A DNA stretch of 64,000 nucleotides from Lophium mytilinum (taxonomy: Eukaryota; Ascomycota; Dothideomycetes; Mytilinidiales; Mytilinidiaceae), in contig MU004201.1 of the NCBI GenBank assembly GCA_010093605.1, positions 342,289 through 406,288 on the forward strand, written 5' to 3'. Position numbers and translations under genes: made by a program. The notes under the pieces are model-generated. The model saw only the letters and a list, made by a program, of their open reading frames with translations, had not been told where the DNA came from and made no database searches. This document shows positions 35,146 to 45,580 of the stretch, one piece after another (position 1 is the stretch's first letter; each line of letters opens with the position of its first letter).

Positions 35146-36221
35146 GAGTAAGGGGTAGTGTTGGCTAGAAGTGTAGTTTTATAGGAATAGACTGTATATA
35201 TAACCCGGAGAGGGCATTACATGTATCTACTTATAATCTCAGGGCTCTACGTCCACATTAATACACGTACCAGCTCCTATTATTATAGGTTGTGAATGCT
35301 AAATGCGTGAACTTTCACCTGTATTTACAAGGTCGAGGCTATATCTCTGCGTTGGCCCTACAATACGCAGGGTTCTAGACAACACCACGAGGAGGTTAGA
35401 GGCCAATTTTATTATCTGTTTACAGACATTAATATACTATTATGTACAGCTCAGCACGGTGCATCTAGGCTTAGCAACCGTGCGTGGACCCTAGCGTGCG
35501 AAGGGATAGTTCTCCTTGCTCCTAGGGCTGTGAACAAGATCAGATAGCGGCGTTAAGTGGCGCGCTCGAGATTTTCGTGTAGATGTGGGCCTTAGAACTT
35601 GAGGCATAATTTAGCCTTGAAATGAGTAAATTTAGTTGCGAATTGATGTTGTGTAGTTTATCTAATATTAATTTATAAGAATCGAATTAGGGGCTACTGT
35701 ATACTCTGGCAATAGTAAGACGCCAGGCTTGGCACGCTTCAAGGGGGGTGCAAGGGGGGTGATCGGCAGGTAACGTAGTGTAGTTTAGTGTATAGATAAT
35801 GGATAAGAATATCACATTAGATTTTCGCGAGTCTCCTTATCACCCGTTTCCACGCCCACAACCTTACTACTAAAACGTCGCTTTTTGATTGTATATATAT
35901 AATAAGAGTTGTAGAGCTCGCGATTTCCTATTAATCGCGCTTGGAATTACGAAAATCGGATTAAAATTGAGACGTAGATAATTTTCGGTGTAATCTCCCT
36001 GGGGTGAACGTGCGGGTAGCTAATAATCATAAACAATAACAAACCCCCTTTTTTTAACTTACCTCCATCACTTTACTATAACTTCCTTAATACTTATCAC
36101 TATACCAAGTCCTTTTGTTCTGTGATACAATGCCTCTCCAAGAACTAGATCTAAACGTTGTTTCCGGCCGATCTCTAAAGCGACCGGAGAAATCAATCAC
36201 TCAACGAATGGGACGAAAAAG
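35146..36221. other. Mostly non-coding region with short repeats
   Basis: One 63-codon frame (35303-35494) is open but featureless. Near 35700-35745 AGACGCCAGGCTTGGCA resembles the inner end of the hairpin element at 57308-57490, and CAAGGGGGGTG occurs twice in tandem. A TATATATATAATA run lies at about 35893. The sequence upstream of 36222 is open in the frame of the next gene. Confidence 0.4.
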
Positions 36222-36716
36222 ATGGAATTAGACGCTAGGAAACTTACTAAGAGATCTACGCCTAACAAACGAAAGCTTACGTCGTATTCTATCACCAAGA
36301 AGCTCTAGGTTCTTACCTGGTGGCACTAAACCCGGATAGAAATTAAACCTCACGAGAGGAACTATATATTTCCGGGTTCACTTCTCTACACACGGAATTG
36401 TAACCTACGGAAACCAAAGTTTAATAAGGCAGAAGCCTTCTGGAAGATTGCTAGGGTAGATATAGCTAGATGGTCGTTGCAGAAGGATTTACTCGTATAA
36501 AGCCTCCGTTCTGGCCGCAGACTAGCTTATGTGGACTACTCTTGTAGATAGAAAGAACTCGAAGAAAGGTTGTATATAGAGTTTGCAACTGCGCGATTAA
36601 GGCGCCAACAAATTTGCCTTCATTAGTTCCGCAGGCGCTCAACGGAGCTCTTCAAAGAGGTCTATCCTAATGAGGAAGAGAAGTTAATTCTACTAATGGA
36701 ATCTGACTAAGATTGA
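36222..36716 (+). pseudogene. CENP-B/pogo-type DNA-binding protein relic
   Basis: The frame from ATG (36222; open upstream to about 36126) to TGA (36716) contains an N-terminal helix-turn-helix region (SYSITKKL, then KFNKAEAFWKIARVDIARW). A CENP-B-type HTH follows: ELEERLYIEFATARLRRQQI, a stop, then FRRRSTELFKEVYPNEEEK. In this family the second domain normally reads W-P-x-L-E and W-F-R-R at the two places where the relic has TAG, so these stops are TGG mutated to TAG. Such domains occur in pogo/Fot-type transposases and in host proteins derived from them. No DDE catalytic domain follows, so this is an isolated or truncated DNA-binding module. Confidence 0.6.
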
Positions 36717-36940
36717 GCGTGCTGTTAGCCCGCATGCACGCCGTTAATCTATCCAAAGCACGTAACTATTGCTCAATAATTGGCCGAGTTACTGCTCTCT
36801 AGCAGATTCATGGCAAGACTGCGCGCAGCCGTTCCGCAGACTTCCCGTTTTGTGTAGTCTATCACGAAAAAACTTACAACTCATTTAAATTTTCATCAAC
36901 CTTGTTCATTTCTGGACTAAATTGACCGCATTTGTCTAAT

Positions 36941-37168
36941 CTATTCACTGTCCAAAGCAGAACTCCACGCGACCGTTGTGGATGTAGGAATCTGTGCCTT
37001 GGAACTCGGTAAAATATGCACCACCATTGTACCAAACTTCATCTTCCGCTTAACACCCAGGCGACTGTCTAGACGCTTGTAGTCTCTGCCTAGGCGTGTT
37101 ACACGTCCAACAACACGCCTGCCAGCGCGCAGGCGCGTGTTAATAGGCACGCGATTCTCTTCCTTCAC
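36941..37168 (-). pseudogene. Basic small-gene fragment
   Basis: An open 75-codon run starts with GTG and is very basic (NTRLRAGRRVVGRVTRLGRD, GVKRKMKF). The frame continues upstream past TAA and TAG with RHRGWVKEE, so the start is missing. It could be part of a nucleic-acid-binding protein; no family is recognised. Confidence 0.3.
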
Positions 37169-37643
37169 CCAACCTCGGTGTCGTCCCTTAGCATCTTAGA
37201 GAGAGATCCCGGGACCTCTAGATGCATTATATGTCTAATCTGTAGGCTGACGATAGATAAGGACATACTCCTCATCTATTTTAAAGCGTGGAGAATCGAT
37301 ATAGTTATATGTAGCATCTACAAGATAAGAATTAGTAAAGTGATGCATGAGAAAAGTAGAAAAAACACGTACGAACTGCCTCAAATTCCCCCAAGGCGAT
37401 TGGGGCTTCATTCACGGTTGCATAGGCCATTATTAAATGGAAAGATACATAGATTTAAGTACGTTTATATAGAGGATTGATGTACTAAGGCACCGAGCGG
37501 GTGCGGCGGATGAGGAATTAAAATTAGAGCCCCCTACTAGCGCTGCTAAGCCTAGCGTCTCACTATTGCGAAAGTATACGGTATTTAGAGTTAGGGCCCG
37601 TGCCTTAAAATCGGAGGTTATTCCTCCGCAGTAGAGAATGGTC
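37169..37643 (+). other. Stretch with one open frame of 100 codons
   Basis: The plus-strand frame 37178-37480 is uninterrupted, with a hydrophobic cysteine-containing N-terminal half and a basic C-terminal half. It has no recognisable feature and no clear start; I leave it as a possible gene. 37481-37643 shows nothing. Confidence 0.25.
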
Positions 37644-37732
37644 AGCCCCTGTACGGGCTGCGCTGGTCAATGCTTAATTAAGGGATTTTGACCCTTGTTC
37701 AGCACTGACCCGCACAGCCTATGCAGGGGGGA
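37644..37732. repeat. Degenerate hairpin element
   Basis: CCCCTGTACGGGCTGCGC and onward is complementary, with scattered mismatches, to CCGCACAGCCTATGCAGGGG at the other end. The central loop includes AAGGGATTTTGACCCTT. It resembles the better preserved hairpin at 37805-37918 in design and in the AGGGGATTTT loop, and a third partial arm lies between them (about 37733-37795). Confidence 0.65.
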
Positions 37733-37804
37733 GATTGTGTACTACAGAACCCCTTAAATGTAAGCACGGACCTGCACAGCCCGCACAGGGGCCCGACTAT
37801 ACTA

Positions 37805-37918
37805 CACTCTCCCGCCCTGTATGGACTGAACACGACCGTGCGTAGAATAGGGGATTTTACATACAAAACCCCTTATTTTGCGCACGGTCGTGTCCAGTTC
37901 GTACAGGGCGGGAGAGTG
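37805..37918. mobile_element. TA-flanked hairpin MITE, 114 bp
   Basis: Two arms of 54 bases, beginning CACTCTCCCGCCCTGTA and ending with its complement, are 47/54 identical. All seven differences are C/T or A/G transitions. The element is flanked by TA on both sides (37803-37804, 37919-37920), as expected after Tc1/mariner-type insertion. It has no coding capacity, so it would depend on a transposase supplied elsewhere. Confidence 0.75.
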
Positions 37919-39016
37919 TATACAACACGCGAAACCTTTAGGCTCTAGGTAGGCAAGGTACTATGAATTCTACTCTACGGGCACCGGCCTAAGCAGTTTC
38001 TCTAAGAACAAGAGCGGCTGGACGGAAGATAGGCTGCGCAATGCTAATGTTCGTGCTGTCCGAGCGCTGGACGTACCGGTGCAGGTGCCACTTTAACTTT
38101 TTTTAAACTTAATTATCTACCCTGCTCGGTCCTGCATCACCCCGCGCGCGCTACCCTCTCCCTTAATCTATACATGCGATCCACCCTATCTATCTAGCTT
38201 ATTAGCTCCAACTGTACTTAGACATCTACTCTCTCTATTCTTTCCTATTATAAACTCTTACCTCCGCTAACTTTACCAGCTTCATTAGCTAACCTTCTCC
38301 GACGCTCATTATCCAACTGCTCATCCTACCCTCCTTACCCTCCTTACTATCCTTACCCGCCTTACCACCTTTATTAGCGGGCCTTCTCCTGCATTCAGTT
38401 ATCTACTCGCTTTTCCCACCCTCCTCATCTACCCATCTAATGCACCCCTCTGCGTGTCCGCCAATTAACGCCCTACTTCCTTCTTGTCTTCAAAGCTAAG
38501 CTATTTAGGGGCCGCCGGTCCACTTTAAGCTATCTCTACAACTCCTCCGCTATCTAAGTCTCTGCCATGTAAACCTTCTACGCTATCTATATCTTCTAAA
38601 TATTCCCGCGTTACGTTGGAACGCCCTCTAACTGGTCTTACCCTACTGCATATACACGATTGCGTCCGCTTCAGCCAGCTTTAAGAGTGCTTTGGCCTTC
38701 CCTCTACGTGTGGAATATCCTCGTCTACAAGTACGTCTAAACGAAAAGCCAGGGTGTGTTATCTTTAACACCGAACAAGGCCAATCTATCCTCTTTTAGA
38801 ACCCCCCTTTATGCGCTAACAATTTTTATAGCAGTCTCTAACTAATTCAACATCCTCCACGCGGCTTTAAAACTTGTCGGAAACTAGCCAATAAGCTCAT
38901 TAACCCAAAGCCCTCTATCCTAGATTTGCCCCGCCGAAGTCCTTTTCAAATGCACTTCCTCCAATTCATCGCCTCGTTAAAGTGTAAAAATTTCCGCTCC
39001 TGAATCTTATTACAGC
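37919..39016. other. Pyrimidine-rich non-coding region
   Basis: No frame above 60 codons lies here. From 38101 to 38640 the plus strand is strongly pyrimidine-rich, with imperfect repeats of CCTCCTTACC and CTTCTCC types. It precedes the zinc-finger/Hsp70-like gene and may have contained its promoter. Confidence 0.45.
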
Positions 39017-41902
39017 ATGATGCCAATACCTTCAGCGCTGTCCCGCAACGATGAGAAGAGATATTTGCTACCATTACCCTGGGAAGGTGTTACCCCCCTA
39101 CCTAAAGATGACGAAATTGAAGTTTGTTCTAAGGATCTTTGGGAGGACTATGACGCCCGCCTTAAACTTGAAATTCACCTTGGATCTTCTAACGAGACCG
39201 ATGAATTAGAAGTGGACAAATACTACCGGGTGTGCGGCGACTATTGGCATCGGCAGTCCTACCTCAAGAAATAAACTAATAAGCTTAAATCTACCAATGA
39301 AATATCGGTTGTCAAGGTAATACAAGCAGCTTTCGAATCAGGTAGCAGCTTAGACCCGCCGGCATACTTAGTTATGTGGCTACTACAAGCTAATAAGATC
39401 CATGCTGTTAAGGATAACTTCAGCCGTAATGAATATATGCTTACAAATATTCTAAGCCTGCTACCTCGCGCTTCCTTCATGCCTTTTAAAGAAGAACTCA
39501 GCCTACGGCCATGGTCGATATTGCACGAACAGAACCCTAACGTAAGCGATTTCTACTACTATCGCACTGGAGCAATCTATTCCACGGAAGCTATCTGGAC
39601 CGACTACCGATTTCTACATTGTACGGTGTGTAACGCTGTAATTAATCCAGATACGGCATATTCCCACTGTATTAGTTGCGAACTTACTTTCCATAATAAA
39701 TGTGTCCTTCCCGAAGGGTTCGTGGCTCAGCTTAGTAATAGCGAGCTTGTGTGTCTAAATAAGAACACCGGCGCAGACTATAAACCTGTAGAGTGCCCTA
39801 CTCCTACATGCAATGGTAAAGCTATACAACTTCCTCCTTAGCCCCGCATGCCATCTAAAACCCTACGAATTTGTGGCGACTTCGGCATAAAAGGTGTCCG
39901 TATTACCTTATGTATTATTAACAAAGACGCTTAAGAAGCGAAAACACGTTACATGGAACTCCGTCCATCTTCAGAGGAGAAATATTATTCCACGTGTGCT
40001 ATAAGCGTTGATGAATTGTCTCCGCCAAAGTATTCCGCTAAAGTGTTAAAGTGTGGTAGTATCTATTCTAAAACGGATTTTATTATAGTCCCGTTGAAGG
40101 CATTATTTATTACTTTATTACATCGTTTAAAGCTAATAGACGCAAAACTCGATCTAACCTTGGCCCTAATAGAAGTGTTCAACGAAGTTGTTCTTAAGGT
40201 AGCTAAGGGACGAGTTGACACCTGCAACTATGTTACGAAGTACAAGAAACCGAACAAGGCGCTGAAGGTAGGCTGTGTACCTCGGGAAGACCTTGAGATC
40301 TGCTTTGCCCGGCCTGCATTAATGAAACCCGAAGAGCTTACGGAGCTTCTTACGTCCATGAAAAGAATAGCTCAACGCGTTATTAATGTGGATGAGCCGT
40401 GAATGGCCTTTTACTATTTGGTTAACAGGACTACTATTACACCCGGCTTTTATATTGTCTACGATATTGGCGCTTTAACAACCGTGGGTTCCCCTCTTCT
40501 AGCTGGACTAGTGTAACCCTGCTAATTAATGCGTGTATGTATAGGATGCGGCGGTTATTAAGTACACTCCTAATAGTCCCCACCCAATAATGCGTATTCG
40601 TGTCACTCATTCAGCGAGTTTTCCGTTGGGTCAAGATCATATAGATTAAGCCATTGTAAAGGACTTATTGCCATCTTATAAAGGTCATTAAACATTTTAC
40701 AATGTTCTGCGCAAAGTTCGGGAGCTAATAGACACCCAACTAAAAACAGACCGACTAGTAAAAGAAGTGACTTTCGGCGTTAACAAAATTAACCTTGTTC
40801 CCATGTATAATAACCGCCAAGAAGAACACTTTTTGAAACTTCTTCCACATCTAGAGGGCTTTAAGAAGTGGCTAAACAAAAAGAGACGCACCTACGAAAG
40901 GGTATACCTCTGCGGCGGAGGGGCCAACGACGAAGGCATAGTTGAATTGTTCAAGAGGGTGCATAAAGCTCCGCAAGTAGTTGAGCTGGTTCCTATGTAG
41001 AGTAGAAGGTAAGTTCTTTCCATGCCGATGCTTAGGTATGTGGGAGAAGCTTGCTAATTCTGTATAGCACTAGCCAAGTCTTACTAGGCCAGCAAATGTA
41101 TCTAGACATTTTCGAAAAGAATAGTCTTTCACCGATTTCCGTGTTCGTGGAACAAGACGCCGAGAAGGGTAGGAAGAAGGAGTACATTCCCCTTATCGAG
41201 AAGGGGGAGCCATATATCTCTCCGAAATTAATATCTACGCGATAGAGGCCGTAGAAATGGCTTCTACTACACGTTAAACCGGGGACCACAGGGGTCACGG
41301 ACTCTGTATTTAAGCTCTTCGGCTTGGAGACGGATATCGCGACTAAAGGGACATCCGGAACCGTGGGGAAAGGATTAGAGATGGTTACCAACGCGCAGGG
41401 ATTTCAAGTTGTCTAATCGCCTTTGAATGACAAGTATGTTCTGGCCGAACACAATTTTCGAATCCCGAAGAAGAAAGACTTTAACAGCAGGAAAGATGAG
41501 CTATATAATCTCGTAAAGGTAACAATAGACGTGCCTGCAGGAGTAGTAAGCCTATATTGCGTCTTTGCATCGCAACCTATAGGATTAGGCTATATTCACG
41601 AGGACCTAACCAAAGACGTAATAAGGGACAACCCTAACATCCATATGTAGGCGAGGGTGGATAAAACAATATCCCTCCAAGTCTAGCCAAGAATAGAGTT
41701 TAATTTTGCAACGGCGACTATAGATGATTTTGTCCAACCGGAATTACTAGAATACCAGGAGCCTATGGATGCGTCTTAGGATATACTATCTAGTAAAGAT
41801 CCTTAACCCTCTTACGGGACTGCTGTCAGTCAACAGTATACCAGGCGAAAGGCAACCCCAACATTATCAAACGCGTCAATAAAACGTCAACGTCAGGCGT
41901 AA
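39017..41902 (+). pseudogene. C1-like zinc finger fused to Hsp70-like ATPase, broken
   Basis: The main frame runs from ATG (39017; open upstream to 38981) to TAA (41902). It has TAA and TAG near 39272, 39839 and 39932, TGA at 40400-40402, and a displaced frame from about 40500 to 41000. Residues 1-200 are unrecognised. 39617-39703 encodes C-x2-C-x12-C-x2-C-x4-H-x2-C, the core of a C1/DC1-type zinc finger. An Hsp70/actin-fold ATPase region follows: GDFGIKGVRITL (phosphate-1 position), INVDEP then MAFYYL, YDIGALTT (phosphate-2 position), VYLCGGGANDE (adenosine motif) and LIEKGEPYISP, as in fungal Hsp70-like proteins. Nucleotide-binding glycines and threonines are partly missing even in the least mutated parts. 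The fusion is an inference from the shared frame. Confidence 0.65.
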
Positions 41903-42878
41903 AGCTTCTTATCTATCACCCTTGGTCAGTTACGTAATTAGATAGACATCTTTCTCCGGCTATTACTGCTGTCGCCTCTTCTATCCTCTAGTCATTTCAA
42001 TTTCGAGATTGGTTTAAAGATTTTGGGATTCGCAACTTCAATATCTTAAAACTGGTGTACGGTGCTTCAGTACTCTTGTAACTAAACTAAGCTTGGGGTC
42101 TTAGACGGCCTAGGAGTCTTTAAACGAATATATGGACGCGGAGCTATTATAAATTACAATCCTTATCTTAGTCCTATTTGGTCTTGTGTTTAGGCATCCG
42201 GGATAGATTTTAGTTGCATAAAGGCTAGGAGTGGACTCTCTCTACTCTTCTAGGTGTTCTTTATATACGATCTCAAGCGCGGAGGTTTTTTGTCCTAGTC
42301 GACGACGCGGGTGTATATGGCGAATCTCGACCTTTATTTTAGTTTCTTAATCTTAGATCTTGGTAATAGGCACGGATTTGAGTTGTATTCAGGCTGAAAG
42401 TAACTTCTCGCTTGGACTAGGAATGACCTTCCTTAAGCCTCCTAGGTATTTCGGAAAGCCGCAAATATAGATTATAGAGAGCAAACTTATAAAGACAACA
42501 TCGTGGTCTAAATTCCGCAGCTACTGTAGTAAGGTAGGCTGGTGCTCGTATACGAGCGACACGTAATAAGCGTTTAGGCACCTTCTTAATTACTAAGAGC
42601 AGCGCCCTATTAGATATTATGTCCTCTTCTTATAGATTCGGCCCTAGGCAGCACCGCGGTTACGGCCTCTTCTTTAATATGATACAAATATAGTTATCTT
42701 CTTCCACTCTCTAGTAACTAAATCTATACTTCTATAATTATCCCGCCCTCTACTACTACACTACTACTACTTCTAAGTCCTACGGTATTAGTGTAGGCGT
42801 GCCCATGCCGAGATGGAGACTAGCTAGAATATCTACCTCGCAAGTAGAAGAGTAGTAAGATTCTCCACCTAACTTCTA
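41903..42878. other. Gap without a recognised gene
   Basis: No frame above 60 codons occurs. Many TAG and TAA codons in all frames and TpA-rich composition increase towards the hAT element. Nothing could be assigned. Confidence 0.5.
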
Positions 42879-43129
42879 CTCCTCTTTAGGGCTGCCGTTT
42901 AATCACCCAGGTGACCCAGTGATTGAAGTGATTGACGGTTTTGTTAATCACTTTAATCAATTGGCCATTTGGAAAAGGTCCAATCAATCAATATTAAGTG
43001 GCCTATTTTGTTAAAGTGGGTGATTGATTGACAGTACAAAGTTATATAGGTTTGGTGTTGTAGTTTGGCTCGGAGGTCCGCAATCCTCAGCCTCTAATTG
43101 GTTTGCTGACTAACTAGCCTACAACTATA

Positions 43130-43235
43130 TACTCGCCATCCTTATACTTGCTATTTTCTGTTTATACTTGCTATAAACTGTATACTTGCCATGAACTGTA
43201 TACTTACCATAATCTGTATACTTCCCGTTTTGCGT
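43130..43235. repeat. Leader minisatellite in the hAT element
   Basis: Five or six degenerate units of TATACTTGCCATGAACTG type lie upstream of the transposase. Related units recur inside all three introns of the gene and at the matching place in the other hAT copy (about 4853-4935). Confidence 0.7.
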
Positions 43236-44366
43236 AGCCTTGATTTATCGCTAAAATGCAGAGTTTTCACAATGGCTTCTATACAACAGCACCACCACCG
43301 CTATTTTCATCGCCATTGCCCCTATACTTATCGCCGCCCTCCTCATCGCCGCTATGCCTCCTGCCGCACGCGGCCGTCGTGCTTAACGTCCTTAGCACCG
43401 TAATGCACGCCGTGCTCATCCTTATCCTCCTGTTGCCGCCGCCCCCAACAAATACAATATTCCATCCCGTTCTCTACGCCCTCCTACTGTTGCGCCTACG
43501 GATGAAAACGCCACCATCGTGCTATAGGAAGCCGTAAAGCTAGACTAGAACACAATGTATAATGGAATTAATTGGAATCGCCTTGCTGGCTTTTATTAGC
43601 CTATACAGACTGCCTTTACGCTCTATGCCGAGTCTTGGTTTTATGGCTACGACATCTACAAAGAAGCAAATGGTAAGAGGTACTGGTGCTGCAAGATCTG
43701 CCATTGGCAAAGGGCTCATAACCGCTATATCTATAGTAATGGAGGAACAGATAACTACAGGAGCTATCTAGCAAAACGGCATGGAATTTTCATCGGCCAG
43801 CAGGCGCAGGAAGGACCTAAGAAGCTTTCAGTAATAGAACAACTCAAGCTAAGTGCATCACAACCAGCCGGCCAAAGGATAATCAACACGATTATCCGTG
43901 GCTTCCAGCCGAACCATTTTTTCTAGCTTCTCATTCAATGGCTAGTACACGCAAAGATGCCATTCCTAGGTGTGTACAGTACAATTTACGGATGCACAGC
44001 ATGCAGGCGGCAGGCTAACACGTTCTAGCTATTGAGAATACCTACTTCCGTGCCCTTCTTACCTACCTCAATGATGCCGTAGCAGTAGGCGACTGCCTGC
44101 TAGGTCGTACTTCTATTCGTACAATGGTAATGTCAGAATTCAATCGCCATTAGAAAACGGTCAAGAATCTACTTAATACTGCGCCCGGAAAGCTACACTT
44201 CTCAATGGATATCTAGACGGCTTGCAAGTAAAAAGCACTACTAGGTATTAATGTCCACTTTATAGACGCTGCAGATATATACCGGTTAATGGTTCTAGCT
44301 TTGCCCAAGCTGCTGGCAGAGCACGGTGGCGTTAATATTAAGGACGTTGTTGTACAGATCTTCCAG

Positions 44367-44535
44367 GTACGTATTTAGCCTTCCCAGTTACGTTTAGCCT
44401 TCCCATTTACGTTCAGCCTTCTATATACTTGCTATTGTGCAGCCTTTGCTATTGTGCAGCCTTCTACATACTCTCTATTATCGTGCAGCCTTCTGCATAC
44501 TCTCTAGATTGTTCAGCAGCCGACGTACGTCTCAG
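44367..44535 (+). other. Intron 1 of hAT transposase, with minisatellite
   Basis: The donor is GTACGT after ATCTTCCAG and the acceptor is CTCAG before CTATTTGG. Removal joins the frame exactly (IFQ to LFGIRQEQ). The 169-base intron is filled with units containing CAGCCTT and TACTTGCTATT. Splicing is inferred. Confidence 0.7.
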
Positions 44536-44724
44536 CTATTTGGAATTCGCCAGGAGCAGGTCGGCTACGTTGTTGCTGACAACGCGACGAACCTTGATAC
44601 ATTCCTACGCGAGATGGCGTCCTTTGGCATCAACGAAACTAAACAACGGCTGCGTTGCCTTAGGCATATTATTAACCTTGTAGTCAGCGCACTATTTACA
44701 GGCGAATGGGAGGGAGAATTCGTT

Positions 44725-44845
44725 GAGGATCACGACTACAACCTGATGGACGAGCAGACGGTAATAGAGCTGCAGGTAGGAACTTGTCGAGGATCACGGC
44801 TACAACTTAATGGACGAGCAGACAGTAACAGAGCTACAGGTCTAG
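44725..44845. repeat. 64-bp tandem duplication in transposase exon
   Basis: The block starting TTGAGGATCACGAC near 44723 recurs 64 bases later (from 44789) with a few transitions. Because 64 is not a multiple of three, it destroys the reading frame between IELQ and the RCIGPIAKL segment. Confidence 0.85.
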
Positions 44846-45070
44846 CGTTGCATTGGCCCAATTGCAAAGCTTCGCCACGTCACGATGTAACTGTTCGACG
44901 GCGAGCAGTGCATGCGACGCCTCACTGCGCACCAGATAGAAGCTGGCGAGAAGAAGAGCCTCTTGCCTATTAAGCCGGTGACCACGAGATGGAATACGCT
45001 TAAAGCAATAATGGAACGTAGTGTAAAGATACGAGCATCTCTTAATGCAGTAGTTACGGAGGAGGTAATT

Positions 45071-45174
45071 AGTACGTCTGTCGCATCCTCAGCCTTGCCA
45101 TCCTTAGCCTTGCCATCCTTAGCCTTGCCATACTCTATATACTTCCCGTTCTCTGTTTACTAACGTTGTGATAG
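45071..45174 (+). other. Intron 2 of hAT transposase, with minisatellite
   Basis: The donor is GTACGT, the branch site TACTAAC (45158-45164) and the acceptor ATAG. The intron contains three tandem CCTTAGCCTTGCCAT units. It matches the expanded array at 3040-3188 of the other copy in position. Confidence 0.8.
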
Positions 45175-45486
45175 AATGGAACACGTACTGGACTACTATC
45201 ACCCAAAACGGCACACGATAAGCGCCCGCCAGGCGACGCACCAAACTAAAGATTGTTAACCAGTACCTCTCGGATGACGACTGGGTTGTAATTATATAAT
45301 ACCTAGAGCTCTTGAAGCCATTCAAACTTGCTACAAAGCACCTTAAAGGTCGGATCTGTAAAGAGAGGAGTGGTTCTATATGGGAGGTGTTGCCTACGTT
45401 CGAAAGCCTATTAGCTTATCTTGAAAGGAGCAAGGTCACGTATATTATGCACCCGGAAACGCACTTTAAAAACAGCATTAATCTAG

Positions 45487-45580
45487 GTATGTATACCGTG
45501 CAGCCTTCCCGTTTCATACTCATACTTGCTATACTGTGCAGCCTTTCTGTTTTGTGTGCACGGCTAACAAGCAACAACAG
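45487..45580 (+). other. Intron 3 of hAT transposase, with minisatellite
   Basis: The donor is GTATGT, CTAAC lies at 45564-45568 and the acceptor is CAACAG. Joining gives INLG followed by a TAG at a conserved tryptophan position and then TKLDEYY. Two CAGCCTT units lie inside. Confidence 0.8.

Noticed and set aside
40403-40480. von Willebrand A domain reading of the 39017-41902 protein
   Set aside because: GGGANDEG and YDIG first suggested it, but the order of DFG, DEP-x-MAFYYL, YDIGALTT and the later KGEP block fits Hsp70-like proteins better.
5172-42878. Ciliate-like genetic code with TAA/TAG as glutamine and TGA as the only stop
   Set aside because: Attractive because many frames end at TGA and read naturally with Gln. 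However, family-conserved tryptophans are TAG in the hAT and CENP-B-like relics, TGA occurs inside several frames, TGA is scarce on both strands from composition alone, and stop load differs greatly between genes.
5172-42878. Integrated giant-virus or virophage genome
   Set aside because: Kinesin, SNF2 and many unknown membrane genes prompted the idea, but I found no capsid, packaging ATPase, viral DNA polymerase or primase motif, and the recognised proteins look fungal.
5172-42878. Starship-type element with a tyrosine-recombinase captain gene
   Set aside because: No frame with the Arg-His-x-x-Arg-Tyr pattern or DUF3435-like sequence was recognised, and no matching direct target repeats bound the island.
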